Of a stretch of 64,000 bases of DNA, positions 23,408 to 34,597 are shown piece by piece; within the stretch, counting starts at the first letter, position 1; each line of letters opens with the position of its first letter. The stretch covers positions 1,860,001 to 1,924,000 of the forward strand of contig NC_088324.1 of assembly GCF_910592395.1 (NCBI RefSeq), read 5' to 3'. The position numbers and the translations under genes were made by a program. The DNA is from Lineus longissimus. Its lineage: Eukaryota; Nemertea; Pilidiophora; Heteronemertea; Lineidae. The notes under the pieces are model-generated. The model ran no database searches. It was not told the DNA's origin and saw only the letters and a program-made list of their open reading frames with translations.

Positions 23408-24120
23408 GTCCAGTACGGACTGTAATTTCTTGTTGACCTTTTTTTGGTACATCCTGTATATATTCAGTTCATCCCGCAGTTGCGCAGTGGCCCGGATGTC
23501 CTTATCAGCTGATTCCAGGTAAAGCACGCTTTCGCCATATTCTAAAATAAAGACGACATCACGTCTATTTTCATCATGCTAGATTCCAAGTTTACGGCCT
23601 TTTTCTCCACTATCTGTGGTAGTCACTTTTCACTCAGGAAACTAACGTTCTGTAAGTGTTTATATGATTATGTGTCTTTCTGTATTTTGGTCGCTACAAG
23701 ACTTTGTAGTTGCAGGGCTAGCGATGCCGAGTTCCTCCTGGATGCAGCCATTGTTTGTTTACATGTAAAATTAGCTGTCTCACTTTGAGTCTCTAATTCT
23801 CGTATGTTGGGCCACGTTGTGCATAATCTTCAGCACTGTTCGATGCTATGTCGTCTAAGGCCATGTCTCATCTGTGTGTTGTATATAAAAGGTGTCTTTA
23901 GCGGAGTTTAATTAGGCTACGGGTCATGTCAAATTTTCTATTATTGTAGGTAGTTCGCCTAGCTTAGGACAGGCGGCAGCACCGCCTAGTCACATTCATT
24001 GTCTTTGTCTCTAGACTTATGAGTGTTGTCTCTTGTATCTTTTCAGTTTACCGAATCGTTTACGAATTATGAATCTGTATTTTCAATAAACTATATTCGA
24101 ATTCAAAGAAGAGTTTTCGT
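23408..24120 (+). mobile_element. Putative 5' LTR of BEL/Pao element 1
   Basis: The block starts TGTCCAGTACGG exactly where the Gypsy RT homology ends, and runs to the BEL gag. It contains TATATAAAA at 23882 and AATAAA at 24085, consistent with LTR promoter and polyadenylation signals. No second LTR exists to prove the borders. Confidence 0.55.
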
Positions 24121-24123
24121 CGA

Positions 24124-26210
24124 GTGACTGATCCACATAGTAAAAGAACGTTACCGTACTCATCAAGAACAGTAACGATGGAAGGGGACCAGCTTCTACT
24201 CCTGGCTGAGGCCATGACGTTGCAGTTGGAGCAGAGACTAGACGAGGTCACACGGGAAATCATGCTTCTGGAGGCCAACCTAACAAGACCTACATCACGT
24301 TCGACAACTCCTGCTGTTCGACCTACCCCGACTCCGAGACGCCGTCAGTCGACCGAGCCGTCACCTACGCCTAGGCTGGAGCCGCCGCCGCGGCCTACCC
24401 CGAGGCCTAGAACACCGCCAGCGATGAGGCCTGTGTCGCCTCCACCTACGTTTAACACTGGGCCGCAGTTTATCTCGACCCCCAGTCAGCCGCTAGCAAG
24501 TTTGCCAGTGCCATGTCAGCGTACGTCGGCTCTCGGGGCTAGCCAATTGATTGTCGCCGCACCTAGTGCGATTCAATCACCGATGCACTTGGTGCATGAA
24601 CTCAAAAAACCTAGTGTGGACATTGAAAAGTTTAGCGGGGACCCAACCCGCTATACTCAGTTTTGCCGACAATTTAACGCGAGAATTGTCAAAAATTCGT
24701 ATTCGCACGACGAGTGCGTGAGCTTTCTGCTGCAGTTCACATCCGGGGAAGCCCGTGGTGTAGCCCAGGGTTACGCTCACCTAGACTGTAAGATCGGGTT
24801 TGATGCGGCCATCAAGGAGTTCCAGAGGAGGTACGGCGACCCTCGGCATGTCGCGCACAGCTACGTCAAGAATGCTCTTGAGTGGCCTGTCATCAGGGCC
24901 GAGGATCCACTTGAATTGGACCGATTCAGCATCTTCCTTCGCGAGTGCCAGTATGCCGTCCAGGAAGTCAATGCGCTAGGAGTACTCGAGTACTCTGAGA
25001 ACCTAAAACGTTTAGTGGGAAAATTCCCGGTCAGGATGCATGATCGTTGGAGGACGCTAGCAGACATTGTTCAAGAAAAGGGACAAGTCGCCACCTCTAG
25101 CTTGCTTGTTGATTTCGCCATAAAGGAAGCCAGGAAGATGACAGACCCTGTCTTCGGTAAGGCAGCCATGCAGCTGCAAGCCGCACCGAAACCTACGCCA
25201 GCCTCGCCAAGGCCTACTCCGCGGCCAAGAGAGAAGTTTAGAACAATCATGAACACGGTGACTTATCGAAACTCTGACAATGCTCAACCAGGTACCGACG
25301 CCAATCAGCGCAAATGTCCGTTGTGTCCGGACCAGCCTCCCCATCGATTGGGGCGTTGTAAGAAGTTCTTAGATAAGACGGTCAAGGATAGAAGACAGTG
25401 CGTTAGAGACTTGAAACTATGTTTCAACTGCATGAGGCCATCTCATCAAGTTCGTGAGTGTCAAACATTGGCACGTTGTCGTGAGAATGGTTGTGGGGCA
25501 GCCCATCACACTCTGCTGCACGAGAACCAGGGAGACAGAGCCGTTGGAGGATCGACAGTAGCTAATACTGGCCGCAGTCCTAACCCCGTAGGATCTAGGT
25601 CATACTTCCAACTCCTGCCCGTGTATGTGTATGCCAATGGTCGCTCACTCCCCACCGTCGCTCTACCAGAATCTGCGAGCCAGATCACCATCATACGGTC
25701 TTCTTTAGCCAGGGAGTTGGGCCTAAAGGGTAAAGCTAGAGACTTGACTATAAACACTGTGGAGGGTTCCGCGGTTAGACGAAGCCGGTCGGTTTCCTTC
25801 CAGCTAAAATCTCAAGATTTGGCTGTCACTCGCCGCTGTATGTCAGTGAAGCCCAGTCCATGGACTTGCCGTCTTTCCAGTGCGCCACCCAAGACTTTGA
25901 CCAGAGTTGGGGACATTGTCACAACCTCCCCCTCCCGCGGCATATCGATCCATCACAGGTTGAAATCCTAATCGGTATGGACCAGCCCGAGGCACACATA
26001 CAGCAAGAGATCCGAAGAGGCCGAGAGAATCAACCCATAGCCGTCCGTACCTGCCTTGGTTGGACCCTGATGGGGGTGGGCGCCTGCCACGAAGACGCTG
26101 ACAATGCTTGTGTCAACAACCTGACTGTCAATGACGCAACGCTGCATCAAATGATGGAAAGGTTCTGGTCCAACGAGTCCTTTGGTTTGAGCCACAACTT
26201 TCTTCTTGAA
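24124..26210 (+). pseudogene. BEL/Pao element 1 gag-protease, truncated
   Basis: A 615-residue frame has a Pro/Thr/Arg-rich N-terminal region and a gag domain (KFSGDPTRYTQFCRQFNARI, FLLQFTSGEARGVAQGY). A BEL-type double zinc knuckle follows (CFNCMRPSHQVREC, then CRENGCGAAHHTLLH), and then a protease region. Where BEL proteases show an L-D-S/T-G-like active site, this copy reads ALPESASQITII, so the catalytic Asp looks lost. A frameshift near 25850 moves the frame to one containing VEILIGMDQPEAHI and RTCLGWTLMGVG (the conserved protease-RT linker). The element ends after ERFWSNESFG, before RT. Probably cut by BEL/Pao element 2. Confidence 0.87.
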
Positions 26211-26324
26211 ACAAAACGTATTTACACGATAATAGTTCGATTTTTTCATGTTGTCGTTTCTATACGGTTCACATTGTCCGGTTTGAAAAGTCCAAAAATG
26301 TTCTGAATTTGATTAACGTTGTCA
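26211..26324. other. Junction between the two BEL/Pao elements
   Basis: A 114-bp non-coding stretch sits where the 3' LTR of minus-strand BEL/Pao element 2 should be. It does not match the putative 5' LTR at 31392-31659, so the 3' LTR appears deleted. Confidence 0.4.
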
Positions 26325-26852
26325 CTAAACCTCAAGTTTACACAGTTTCGTAATTGGGCGTATCTGGCTCAAGTTTCCGTTCTGCACTCTTGCCACTCGT
26401 GTATGGCCATCTTTTCCCTTGAAGACTTCGGTGATTCTTCCCATTTTCCAGTTTCCGCGCGTTGTGCTACTATCCACGACCAGTACAACGTCTCCTACGT
26501 CCATATCTGGTTCTTCCTTTCTCCATTTCTTCCGCCGATTTAATTCTGGGATGAATTCTTTCATCCACCGTTCCAAAACTTGCTTGATCAATTGTTGTAC
26601 TACTCTCCACCGTTTCGTTGGATTGTACTGCACGACGTCTACCGCCTCTGGTGCGAATTGCCCTCCTAACTGTCCATGGAGGAAGTGATTTGGCGTCAAC
26701 GGAATGTTGTCTGTCGGATCTGCTGACTGGTACGTCAGAGGTCTTGAGTTCAATAGAGCCTCGACACCAGTGAAAGCTGTCATCAGTTCTTCGTCTGTTA
26801 TGTCGGCCTTCCCAAGAACTGCTTGAATTGCCCTTTTGGCAGATTTGATTAG
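26325..26852 (-). pseudogene. BEL/Pao element 2 integrase C-terminal part
   Basis: The minus-strand frame starts after the 83-bp inverted repeat with SAKRAIQAVLGKADITDEEL. It continues with VEALLNSRPLTY (the region of the third catalytic residue, Glu) and FLHGQLGGQF, then the C-terminal domain with GDVVLVVDSSTTRGNWKMGR. The central part of the integrase core, with the two Asp residues, is missing between this piece and the zinc-binding N-terminal part, which lies inverted at 26936-27222. The integrase cannot work. Confidence 0.85.
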
Positions 26853-27305
26853 AGGAAATAGAAAGGTCAGGAGACGTGATCATCTCCAAGGCACAACAAG
26901 ATACGTTTGCTGAAGAATGCAAAGCATTACGTCGAGGAGGTAAAATTCACAAGACAGGCAAGCTATCGGACCTGAACCCAAGGATCGATGAAAATGGTGT
27001 CCTTCGAAGTGACGGACGACTGACCCAAGCGGAATTCCTACCGTTTGAGACGAAATACCCAGTGATACTACCTAGAGGACATCACGTCACAAGATTGATA
27101 GTGAGATACTATCACGAGAAGGGACGACACGTGCAAGGAGTAAACCACACGCTAGCTGAATTATCTCGTCGCTATTGGATAATTTGCGGGCGGGAGGAAA
27201 TCAGAGAATGCGAGAGACAATGTCGACGTAATGCTTTGCATTCTTCAGCAAACGTATCTTGTTGTGCCTTGGAGATGATCACGTCTCCTGACCTTTCTAT
27301 TTCCT
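26853..27305. repeat. 83-bp perfect inverted repeat flanking an inverted integrase segment
   Basis: The 83 bp at 26853-26935 are exactly the reverse complement of 27223-27305. Both encode KAQQDTFAEECKALR of the BEL/Pao 2 polyprotein, on opposite strands. The 287 bp between them (26936-27222) encode the integrase zinc-binding region on the plus strand (SDGRLTQAEFLPFETKYPVI, VNHTLAELSRRYWI). That is inverted with respect to the rest of the element. A foldback or template-switch rearrangement explains it. Confidence 0.9.
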
Positions 27306-29100
27306 CTGGGCTCAATTCTCCGATCTGACGATCTTTATTCGATTTTCTGCAGTTGTCGATGAATCTCCGAACCCAGGCTTGTCTCCTGCATAACTGCATC
27401 CAGCTAGAGAAATGTGACGGTTCCAGTCTCAAAACGCTATTTTCCTCGATGGGCTGCTCAGATGTGTCTTCATTTGTGGTCACGTGCGTTCTCTCTGTCT
27501 TCTTCACTTCTAGTTCTACTATCGCTATGTTGCGGTCGTCCACCTTATTCTCAGGCCATTCACTTGTTCCTTGTTGTAGAAAGGCAGGTCCCGACCACCA
27601 TATCTTGGATGCTAGTAGATCTTGTATTCCCATTCCTCGAGAGACTAGATCGGCAGGGTTGACATATGTCGGCACGTGTCTCCATTGTTCTGGCGATGTT
27701 ATACCCTGTATTTCTCCGACTCGATTTGCGACGAATGGCTTGAACTTGCGGCTCCTTCCTCTGATCCACCACAGGACGTTCATGCTGTCAGACCAGAATA
27801 CGACTTCTTTGATGGATATCTCTAGTGTTGATGATACGGTGACCGTTAGCCGTAGTCCCGCTATGGCTGCCATCAACTCGAGTCTAGGGATGCTGAGTGC
27901 TATCAGTGGGGCTACTTTTCCCTTGGATGCTACCAGTCGTACTGCCACTGTTCGGTCTTCATATTCTGTCCTCAGGAAAATACAACACCCGTATGCGTCT
28001 TGGGATGCGTCCACAAACGTATGCAGCTGTGCGTTGATCATTTTCTTAGCTGATTCGAGTCTCAGGCATCTGGGTACTTTGACGATCTCTACTTGTAGTA
28101 GCCCCTCAAACCAGTTGTTGGCATCGTCAGCAGCTTCTCCAAGAATGGCGTCATCCCAGTTGTATCCTGCGACCCAGACCTTCTGTAGTACGATGCGTCC
28201 TTGCATAACGTATGGTGCGATAAAACCTAGTGGATCGAATACTGCAGCAATTTTGCGGAGAAAATTGCGTTTCGTCAACTTGAAGTCATCCTCCACTGGT
28301 TTTGGCTCGAACGTGAAGATGTCTTCCTCTGCTTTCCACATCACTCCCAGAGTTTTAACAGATGGTAACTCTCCTCCATCAAGACTGATCTGCGATGCTC
28401 TGTCTTCCATAGGTATCTCCGCTAAGACCTTGGGTGAATTTGACAGGTACTTCCGTGCGTCCATTCCGGCTATACCCCACAACTTGTTCAGTTGTTTGTA
28501 GAGTTCAATGCCGCTTTTGTCATCTTGTACTGAGTCCATAGAGTCATCCATGTACGTAGATTTCAGAACCGTCTCTGATGCCAGTGGGTACTGCGACTTG
28601 TACTTGCGTGCGTGTTCTTGACTAACAAACTGAGCCAAAAATGGTGACGCGTTAACACCGAAGACGACTCGATTAAATTCGTATTCGTTGGGCTCTTCTT
28701 TGTCTTCTCCTCTCCAAAGAAAACGATGGTAAGGCCTATCCTCCGGCGCTAATCCGATCTGTAAATACATCTGCGAGATGTCGCAAACTAATGCCACGGG
28801 GTTCCTCCTGAGACGTTGCAAAACATCCACCAGGTTTCTCTGTAGCTTTGGTCCTTGGCAAATATTGTCATTCAATGATGTTCCGTTTGTCTTAGCTGAT
28901 GCGTCGAATACGATCCTAACTTTCGTTGTCGCTCTATTCATCCGAACTACAGGGAAGTGTGGCAAATACCATTTACATCCCGGCTTTGATTCTGTTTTCG
29001 TTACTTCACGTATGTACCCTTTTCCCAGGTACTGATCAATCGTATCGCTGTATGACTGTTTGACCTCCGGTTTCTTTGCAGTCTTTTCTCCGTCGACCGA
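27230..29100 (-). pseudogene. BEL/Pao element 2 reverse transcriptase and RNase H
   Basis: A long open minus-strand frame reads, in order: the BEL RT start (YLPHFPVVRMNRATTKVRIV), VALVCDISQMYLQIGL, and the active-site box STYMDDSMDSV with intact YMDD. The connection domain with KRNFLRKIAAVFDPLGFIAP follows, then RNase H (HTFVDASQDAYGCCIF, PRLELMAAIAGLRL, VFWSDSMNVLWWI). It runs up to the integrase N-terminal region, where the 83-bp inverted repeat begins. A one-base frameshift near 29075 separates it from gag-protease upstream. The RT and RNase H catalytic residues look intact, so the copy is not very old. Confidence 0.9.
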
Positions 29101-31367
29101 AGACGAACAAGCGCTGTCTCTCTGTTATCTGGTAGTCGTGTCTTCTTATCTTTCCATGGGATGGCGATTTCATATCGTTCCCCGTCATGTGTCAATGAAT
29201 TCTTCACTGTCTCCATTGCCGCTTTTTCTTCTGGCTTCAGAACCTGAAAGTCTTTTTCGCTCATTCTGTAGTCATCAACCTCCCAAAACCGTCGTAGGTT
29301 TTGATTCATCTCATCCATCACTATCTGGCGTGACTGTGTGAAGTACGTTCGTGTGAAGTTGGACAGGGGAGCGGCAGACAGTCTACCGTCTATTGCACCA
29401 ATGCACGTCCATCCTAATTTTGTCAGTCTGGCCATCGGCGCATCTGCTGTCTTGCCGCGAATATCCCGAAGTGAGAGATGTAGTTCTTGATAATCTTGTC
29501 CTATCAGCAAATCCACTGTGTCTCTTCTCCCGAATATAGGAAATTCTATGTCTCTCAGATGCTCATATCTGTCTGCGTATTGATTCCAATCGATTGCCTT
29601 CAAATCGCCTGTCACGTTATTCGTTGTCTTTGCAATGATGTTCATGTCGATACGATGAATCAAACTCTCAAGACCTATCTGAACTGGCATGGAATCAAAT
29701 GTTTCTGTTTTGCCGTTTAAGACCTGTACTGTTGTCTTCTGAATTTCTCCTTGTAGTCCTAGCTCTGCCGCGACGTCCGCGTTTATGTACGTCGTTGTGC
29801 TGCAATTGTCTAACATCGCATTCACTTTTATCCTTTGTTTTCCGTTTTTTACGATTACTGGTACAGTCCGCATAGAAATGAACTTCTCTTCGTTCGTTTG
29901 ATCAGTAGTTTTCAACGTGACTGTGCTGTGGTTGCGATCTCTTTCTCTTTTCTCCTCAGTGTCTTTCCTTGCTGGCATAACCGATGTCCTTTTTCGGTGG
30001 AGCCATCGGTGATGTGTTTCCTTACACTCATCAATACCGCATTCTCTTGTCCGCTCGCATTTTGATCCTAAATGGTTTCGTCCAAGGCATCGGTAACAAA
30101 GAGCCAAATGTTTAGCCTTTTCCCAACGTTTGTTGATCTCCAATCGTTTGAAAACATCGCATGCCCATATGCCGTGGGTTTGGTCGCATAACTCGCAGTT
30201 ATTGTTATTATTGCGTGGTGTACCGGTGAAGTGTGCTCTATTTGTTGACTCCCTGTATCTGTTCGATTGTCGGTTTCTGTCGTCTGAATCTGACTTTGCT
30301 TCTTGATTCTCTGCGCCTACACCATGAATGGCCTCATATGCGACGGTACGGTACTCGGCTTCCCTCAACACAAACTTTCTCAGGGCGTAGATCGATTCAT
30401 CAAAATTGTTCTCGTGCACCCAGCGCTGGTAACTTGTTAACATTCCTTCTGTCATCTTTCTCATCATAACAGAATAGAGCAGTTTGCTATCTAAATCCCC
30501 GAACAATCCTGACTCCTTCAGGTTGATCATCGTCAGATCTAAAATGTCCGAAAATCGCTCGATATCCCCAGGCTTTCCTGGTCGTAAGGGCGGGAAGTTT
30601 GTCAGCTCCTCCAACTGCAAATTGATCTGTCTTCGATCACCTCCGTATTTTCTCTCAAGCCTCTCCTTTGCGGCTTCGTACGCAGCTGGTGAGTGTCCCA
30701 GGCTTTCAATCAACTTCAGCGCATCACCTGAAAGATGCTCTCTAAGCTGCAGTAACTTGTACTCAGGTGTTGCTGGGGCTTTATCAATACAGGCCGTAAA
30801 TGCTGCTTTCCAATTGGAATATGTCTTCACGTTTCCCGTAAATTTAGGAACGTCAACGCGTTTCAATTGTCTCCACATGTCGTGCCCCAACGATGGGCGA
30901 ACATCATGTACATCACCAGACGCCGACGTGCGTGTCTCCTCCACGACGGAATTTCTACTGTTGTCCCTATTCGGGCCTACTCTACTAAAGGTATCAAAAA
31001 ATCGCTCAACACTTGCCTGAGTTTCACTAAACTCCGATTCCATTTTGTCCATCTCGGACAGCGTCCTCTCGACGTTTTCCTGTTGTCCTAACTTTTCGTA
31101 TGCGGCGACGATTTTCTCCAAAGTTTGCATCACCGTGTATTGCGTTTTGTCTACTTTTCTATTCGCTTCGAGGATGTCATCACGATTCGCCTCCTCTTCT
31201 CTTGTCGTTTCTATTAAGTGTCGTCTCGCTTTAGTGAATGCTGTTTTAAACTTCGCTTTTGCGGCCCTCAACTCTGTAAGACTGGCCGTGATCTCCGTCT
31301 GCGTTGACTCACCTCCTCCTTCTCCCGCTTCGCTTCCCAATTCCGGCATTTTCCCGTCGAATTCCAT
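29075..31367 (-). CDS. BEL/Pao element 2 gag-protease
   Basis: The frame from ATG at 31367 gives about 760 in-register residues. It has an N-terminal coiled coil (TELRAAKAKFKTAFTKARRH), then a DUF1759-type gag domain (LPKFTGN-like VPKFTGNVKTYSNWKAAF, LREHLSGDALKLIESLG, LERKYGGDRRQI). The double zinc knuckle comes next (CYRCLGRNHLGSKC, CGIDECKETHHRWLH). A retropepsin (VNAMLDNCSTTTYINADVA, where the catalytic Asp is present) and the linker IGQDYQELHL through LTKLGWTCIG follow. The frame is lost at about 29075 by a single-base change, after which RT follows in another frame. A primer-binding-like TGGTAGCAGAGCG lies just upstream at 31386-31374. Confidence 0.88.
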
Positions 31368-31391
31368 TAACTACGCTCTGCTACCAATCTA

Positions 31392-31659
31392 TGTTCCGCA
31401 GTGAACATAAGAAAACTCATATAATAAGGAAAATCGGGTGTTATTCAATATAATATACAGAAATGGTAGAGGAGTTCAAAGACTTGTCGTCCGATCCGAA
31501 TGGTTACTGAAGTCGTTCTGTCCTTACGTTCCGTAACGTCCTTTCTATTGACGCTGAAGTATGACGCAAAAGTCGATGACGCGCGGATGGCCGTGACGTC
31601 ATAATTCCTTCGGAACACCAAGGGACAGTAAACGACTACGTCGATAAGGGATACGCGCG
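31392..31659 (-). mobile_element. Putative 5' LTR of BEL/Pao element 2, truncated
   Basis: On the minus strand the sequence ends in ...CTGCGGAACA a few bases before the primer-binding-like site at 31386-31374, as an LTR should. Its outer border at about 31659 is cut by the 109-bp repeat shared with the Polinton. No second LTR is available for comparison. Confidence 0.5.
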
Positions 31660-31768
31660 CGAAATGTCACAAGAATAAAAGCAAGTTTACTACTTAATGA
31701 TTTTTTTTATTCTAAATCATGAGTGAAAGAATGTACAGTTATGTCTCTTTAGAGAAGTATTTCAGTCA
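31660..31768 (+). repeat. 109-bp exact copy of the Polinton ORF start
   Basis: Identical base for base to 37368-37476. It includes the leader, the ATG at 31719 and the first 16 codons (MSERMYSYVSLEKYFS) of the Polinton gene at 37427. The sequence diverges immediately on both sides. Confidence 0.9.
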
Positions 31769-32292
31769 TTGTTGAGATCAACGCTGCTGATGTCCCTCAA
31801 GATGATGAAGTTCCTGCACCAGATTTTCCAGAAGGCGTGGGGTTGTTTGAACATTGTGATTAGGATCCAGTTGATGGTGGTGTCATTGTTAACCCCCCCC
31901 CCCCAGAGGATGTTAGTCCTCCTGTACCAGTGGACAATGTTCCTATACCAGAAGCTGCAGATGCTGAGGAGGCACCCCCACTTCCAATCCCAGCTATTCA
32001 GTCAGTCCCAGGAGTGTTGGAATGTCTAGACTGCCTATGTTCACCATGTGTGCTGCAGCATCCACAGCATTGGTTTGGTAGAGGACAGGCGCCACGTGCT
32101 GGGAACAGGAATATGAGAAAGGTTAAATATAAACTATTTTGGAAAATGCTAGATGACAGAGGAGCATGGTATGACCACCGATACATTGCAAAAAAGGAAC
32201 AGAGCCAAAAGCCAGACGATCCACCTCAAACTGCAGCAAATCATCATCGCCGTGTTGAATTGCGAAGTCAATCAAATTGCGCGCCATGTTGA
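31769..32292 (+). pseudogene. Unidentified Cys-rich protein remnant
   Basis: One frame runs from INAADVPQDDEVPAPDF through an in-frame stop (about 31863) and an acidic-Pro region with a C homopolymer. It ends in CLDCLCSPCVLQHPQHWFG, then a basic segment MRKVKYKLFWKMLDDRGAWY. The Cys-rich box followed by a basic helix looks like a protein that recurs in repetitive DNA of marine invertebrates, but I cannot name the family. There is no start codon of its own before the stop, and it lies between the Polinton fragment and the next Gypsy element. Confidence 0.45.
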
Positions 32293-32833
32293 TCAGTGGA
32301 TGTTTCCATAACAACCACTAGGACACAGTGGTGCAATCTATAAGTGACGTCAGCAATCACGTCACGTTCCCGGTCCGCGAATGCGAAACCCATTTGGCAG
32401 GTCCGAGAACGGGAGCGAGATCGGGAATAATTCTCGGCGGATCCGTTCTCGGTCGAGATAGCGAAAAATCTCTATTTGCAAAATGTCCGTGGCGGTAAAA
32501 TTTGGCGCGAATGAATTTGGGAGTGGTCTGCCCAAATTTGACCCGTCGAGGGATCCGACAACATTGGGACTCGAGTGGGAACGATGGCTTAGAGCATTGA
32601 ACATTTATGTAGAGGCTAGAAATGTTGACAATAGTCGGCAACAGGTTGCAGTGTTGTTGCATTCGGGTGGCATAGAACTGCAAGAACTGTTTTTCACGCT
32701 TGAAAAGAACCCTGATAAGTGTGCATTCGAGGATGCAGTGAAAGTTTCGACTGGTCACTTTCAACCGAAGGCAAATATTCCCTATGAAAGGCATTTGTTC
32801 CGTCAGATGGAACAAAAGGAAGGGGAAACTGTG

Positions 32834-33842
32834 TGTGTCGGCCCTACTACGGGGCCTCCAGTATTTGAATTTGGCGGGGTTTTCCTGCACTCATGACGTA
32901 ATTTGCGCGTGCGCAGTAGCTGCGCCTTCTGCCATATTGATTTATTGAAGAACACATTTAATTTCGGGCATCTTTAGTCACAGTTATCATGGCTTTCTTA
33001 CAGGAGTTTACTGCCCGGACTCGGGTAAGTTAAAGAACAATATTGATAGAAACTATGTGTATGATTGGCACTTGTCTTTTGAGGCCCGATGAGCCGTAAT
33101 TTGGCGAAGAAGGGTGCGATGTTTACATCTATTTTGGAAGTGCCGCATTGTGGTCTGACGTGTATAATCCCTCTGTCACAACAGACACACTTTTGAAAGT
33201 TGATTCTTGTGGTATTTTCGAGCTTTGACACTGTGTCATCAGGCTCTGTATAGTCTATATCATCTGAAGTAGCATTCCAATGCTTGTTAGGTTACTTATT
33301 ATTGTAAGAAGGGTGTATTTGGAGAGACAAACTGTGAGGACAATCTTTTTCGTTCAGTTCTGCCGATTGTAAGTAGGTGGCAGCACCGTAGCGGGAATCT
33401 CGGTTTCATAAATCCTTTCTCATTTCTAGTTTTGTCTTCTTGCGGTAGCATTAAGGTGTCCTGGGATTTTGTGGGAAGTCTTTTGGCTATGTTGTTGAGG
33501 ACTTTTGAGAGATCCCTGTTGGGCAAGCTAAAATCTGCTGATAATAGTGTATTTGTATTTCTTTACTATATGATGTCTCAGGTCATGTCTTTAAGGTTGT
33601 GACGTCTTCGTCTTAGGTTGTGCCTGAGACATGTTTTTGAGAATTTAGGTTGTTTGTCCTTGGACTTATTAGTCCTTATTTTGTGTACTTTCAGTTCAAC
33701 GTGACATCAGAGACAGTTCCATATTAAAAGCCACGCCAAAGGATGTTGCATCAAAGGTTGTTATAACAAGAGACGCAATAAAAGAAGATTAAACGGCATA
33801 TAATCGTACTGTGTTTATTTCATCAAATGAAGAGCAGTTACA
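32834..33842. mobile_element. Solo LTR, 1009 bp, with 5-bp target duplication CTGTG
   Basis: The insert begins TGTGTCGGCCC and ends GAGCAGTTACA, a TGT...ACA pair. It is flanked by CTGTG at 32829-32833 and 33843-33847. Removing insert and one repeat restores the gag reading frame. AATAAA at about 33778 fits the plus orientation of an LTR. No internal gene is present. Confidence 0.88.
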
Positions 33843-34597
33843 CTGTGGACATGTATGTGTGTCGCTTACGCCAAAAGGCTGTACATTGTGGGTTCCACAG
33901 TGTGGACGAGGCTATACGTGATCAGTTAATCGAGAGAGTTCGCGCGCAATGCCAGATTGAAACGTAAATTGCTTGAGCTAGGAGATGTTGCTTTGGACAA
34001 ATTGCTAAATATAGCCAGGGCATGTGAAGCGGTGGAATCGCAGCTTAAAACTTTCACGGGTAATGTCAAGACCGGGACCGCTGGTTCCGAAAGCAGTGGT
34101 GTCAACCTGGTACGCCATCTAGGTAAAGCCAAGGGAAAACCGAAGTATGGCAAGAAGTTTCCGGATAAACAGTATGGCAAATCCGGAAATGAAAAACGTT
34201 GTTTCCGGTGTAACCACAAGAATCATGTGGCGAGTGACCCGTCATGTCCTGCTAAAGACAAAGATTGTCGAAAATGTGGGGTCAAAGGTCACTTTGAGGT
34301 TTGCTGCAGGAAGGACGCTAAGTCAAGTGGTGAACAGGCTCACAGCGTTACTGGTAGTGCACTAGGGTCCAGTGTAGATAGGGACTCCAGTTATCGTTAT
34401 CATGAGGATGATGACGATTATGCTTTCAAGGTTGAGGCGGGAACAGTCGATTTAAAATTCGGATGAGTCAAAGTTCCGTCGCTTCTAATTGACTCTGGTG
34501 CAGCTGTAAACTTGATTGATGAAACTATGTGGAGTGAACTGAAACGGCAGGGAGTGAAATGTCACTCAAGGAAGGCTGATAGAAAGTTGTTCGCTTA

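Noticed and set aside
23408-24120. Reading frames inside the LTR region as genes
   Set aside because: Short, motif-free, and overlapping TATA and AATAAA signals typical of an LTR.
27353-28501. 382-residue plus-strand open frame
   Set aside because: A shadow of the minus-strand BEL/Pao reverse transcriptase, whose catalytic motifs are all in the other frame.
30484-31020. 178-residue plus-strand open frame
   Set aside because: Antisense shadow of the BEL/Pao gag. No motif of its own.
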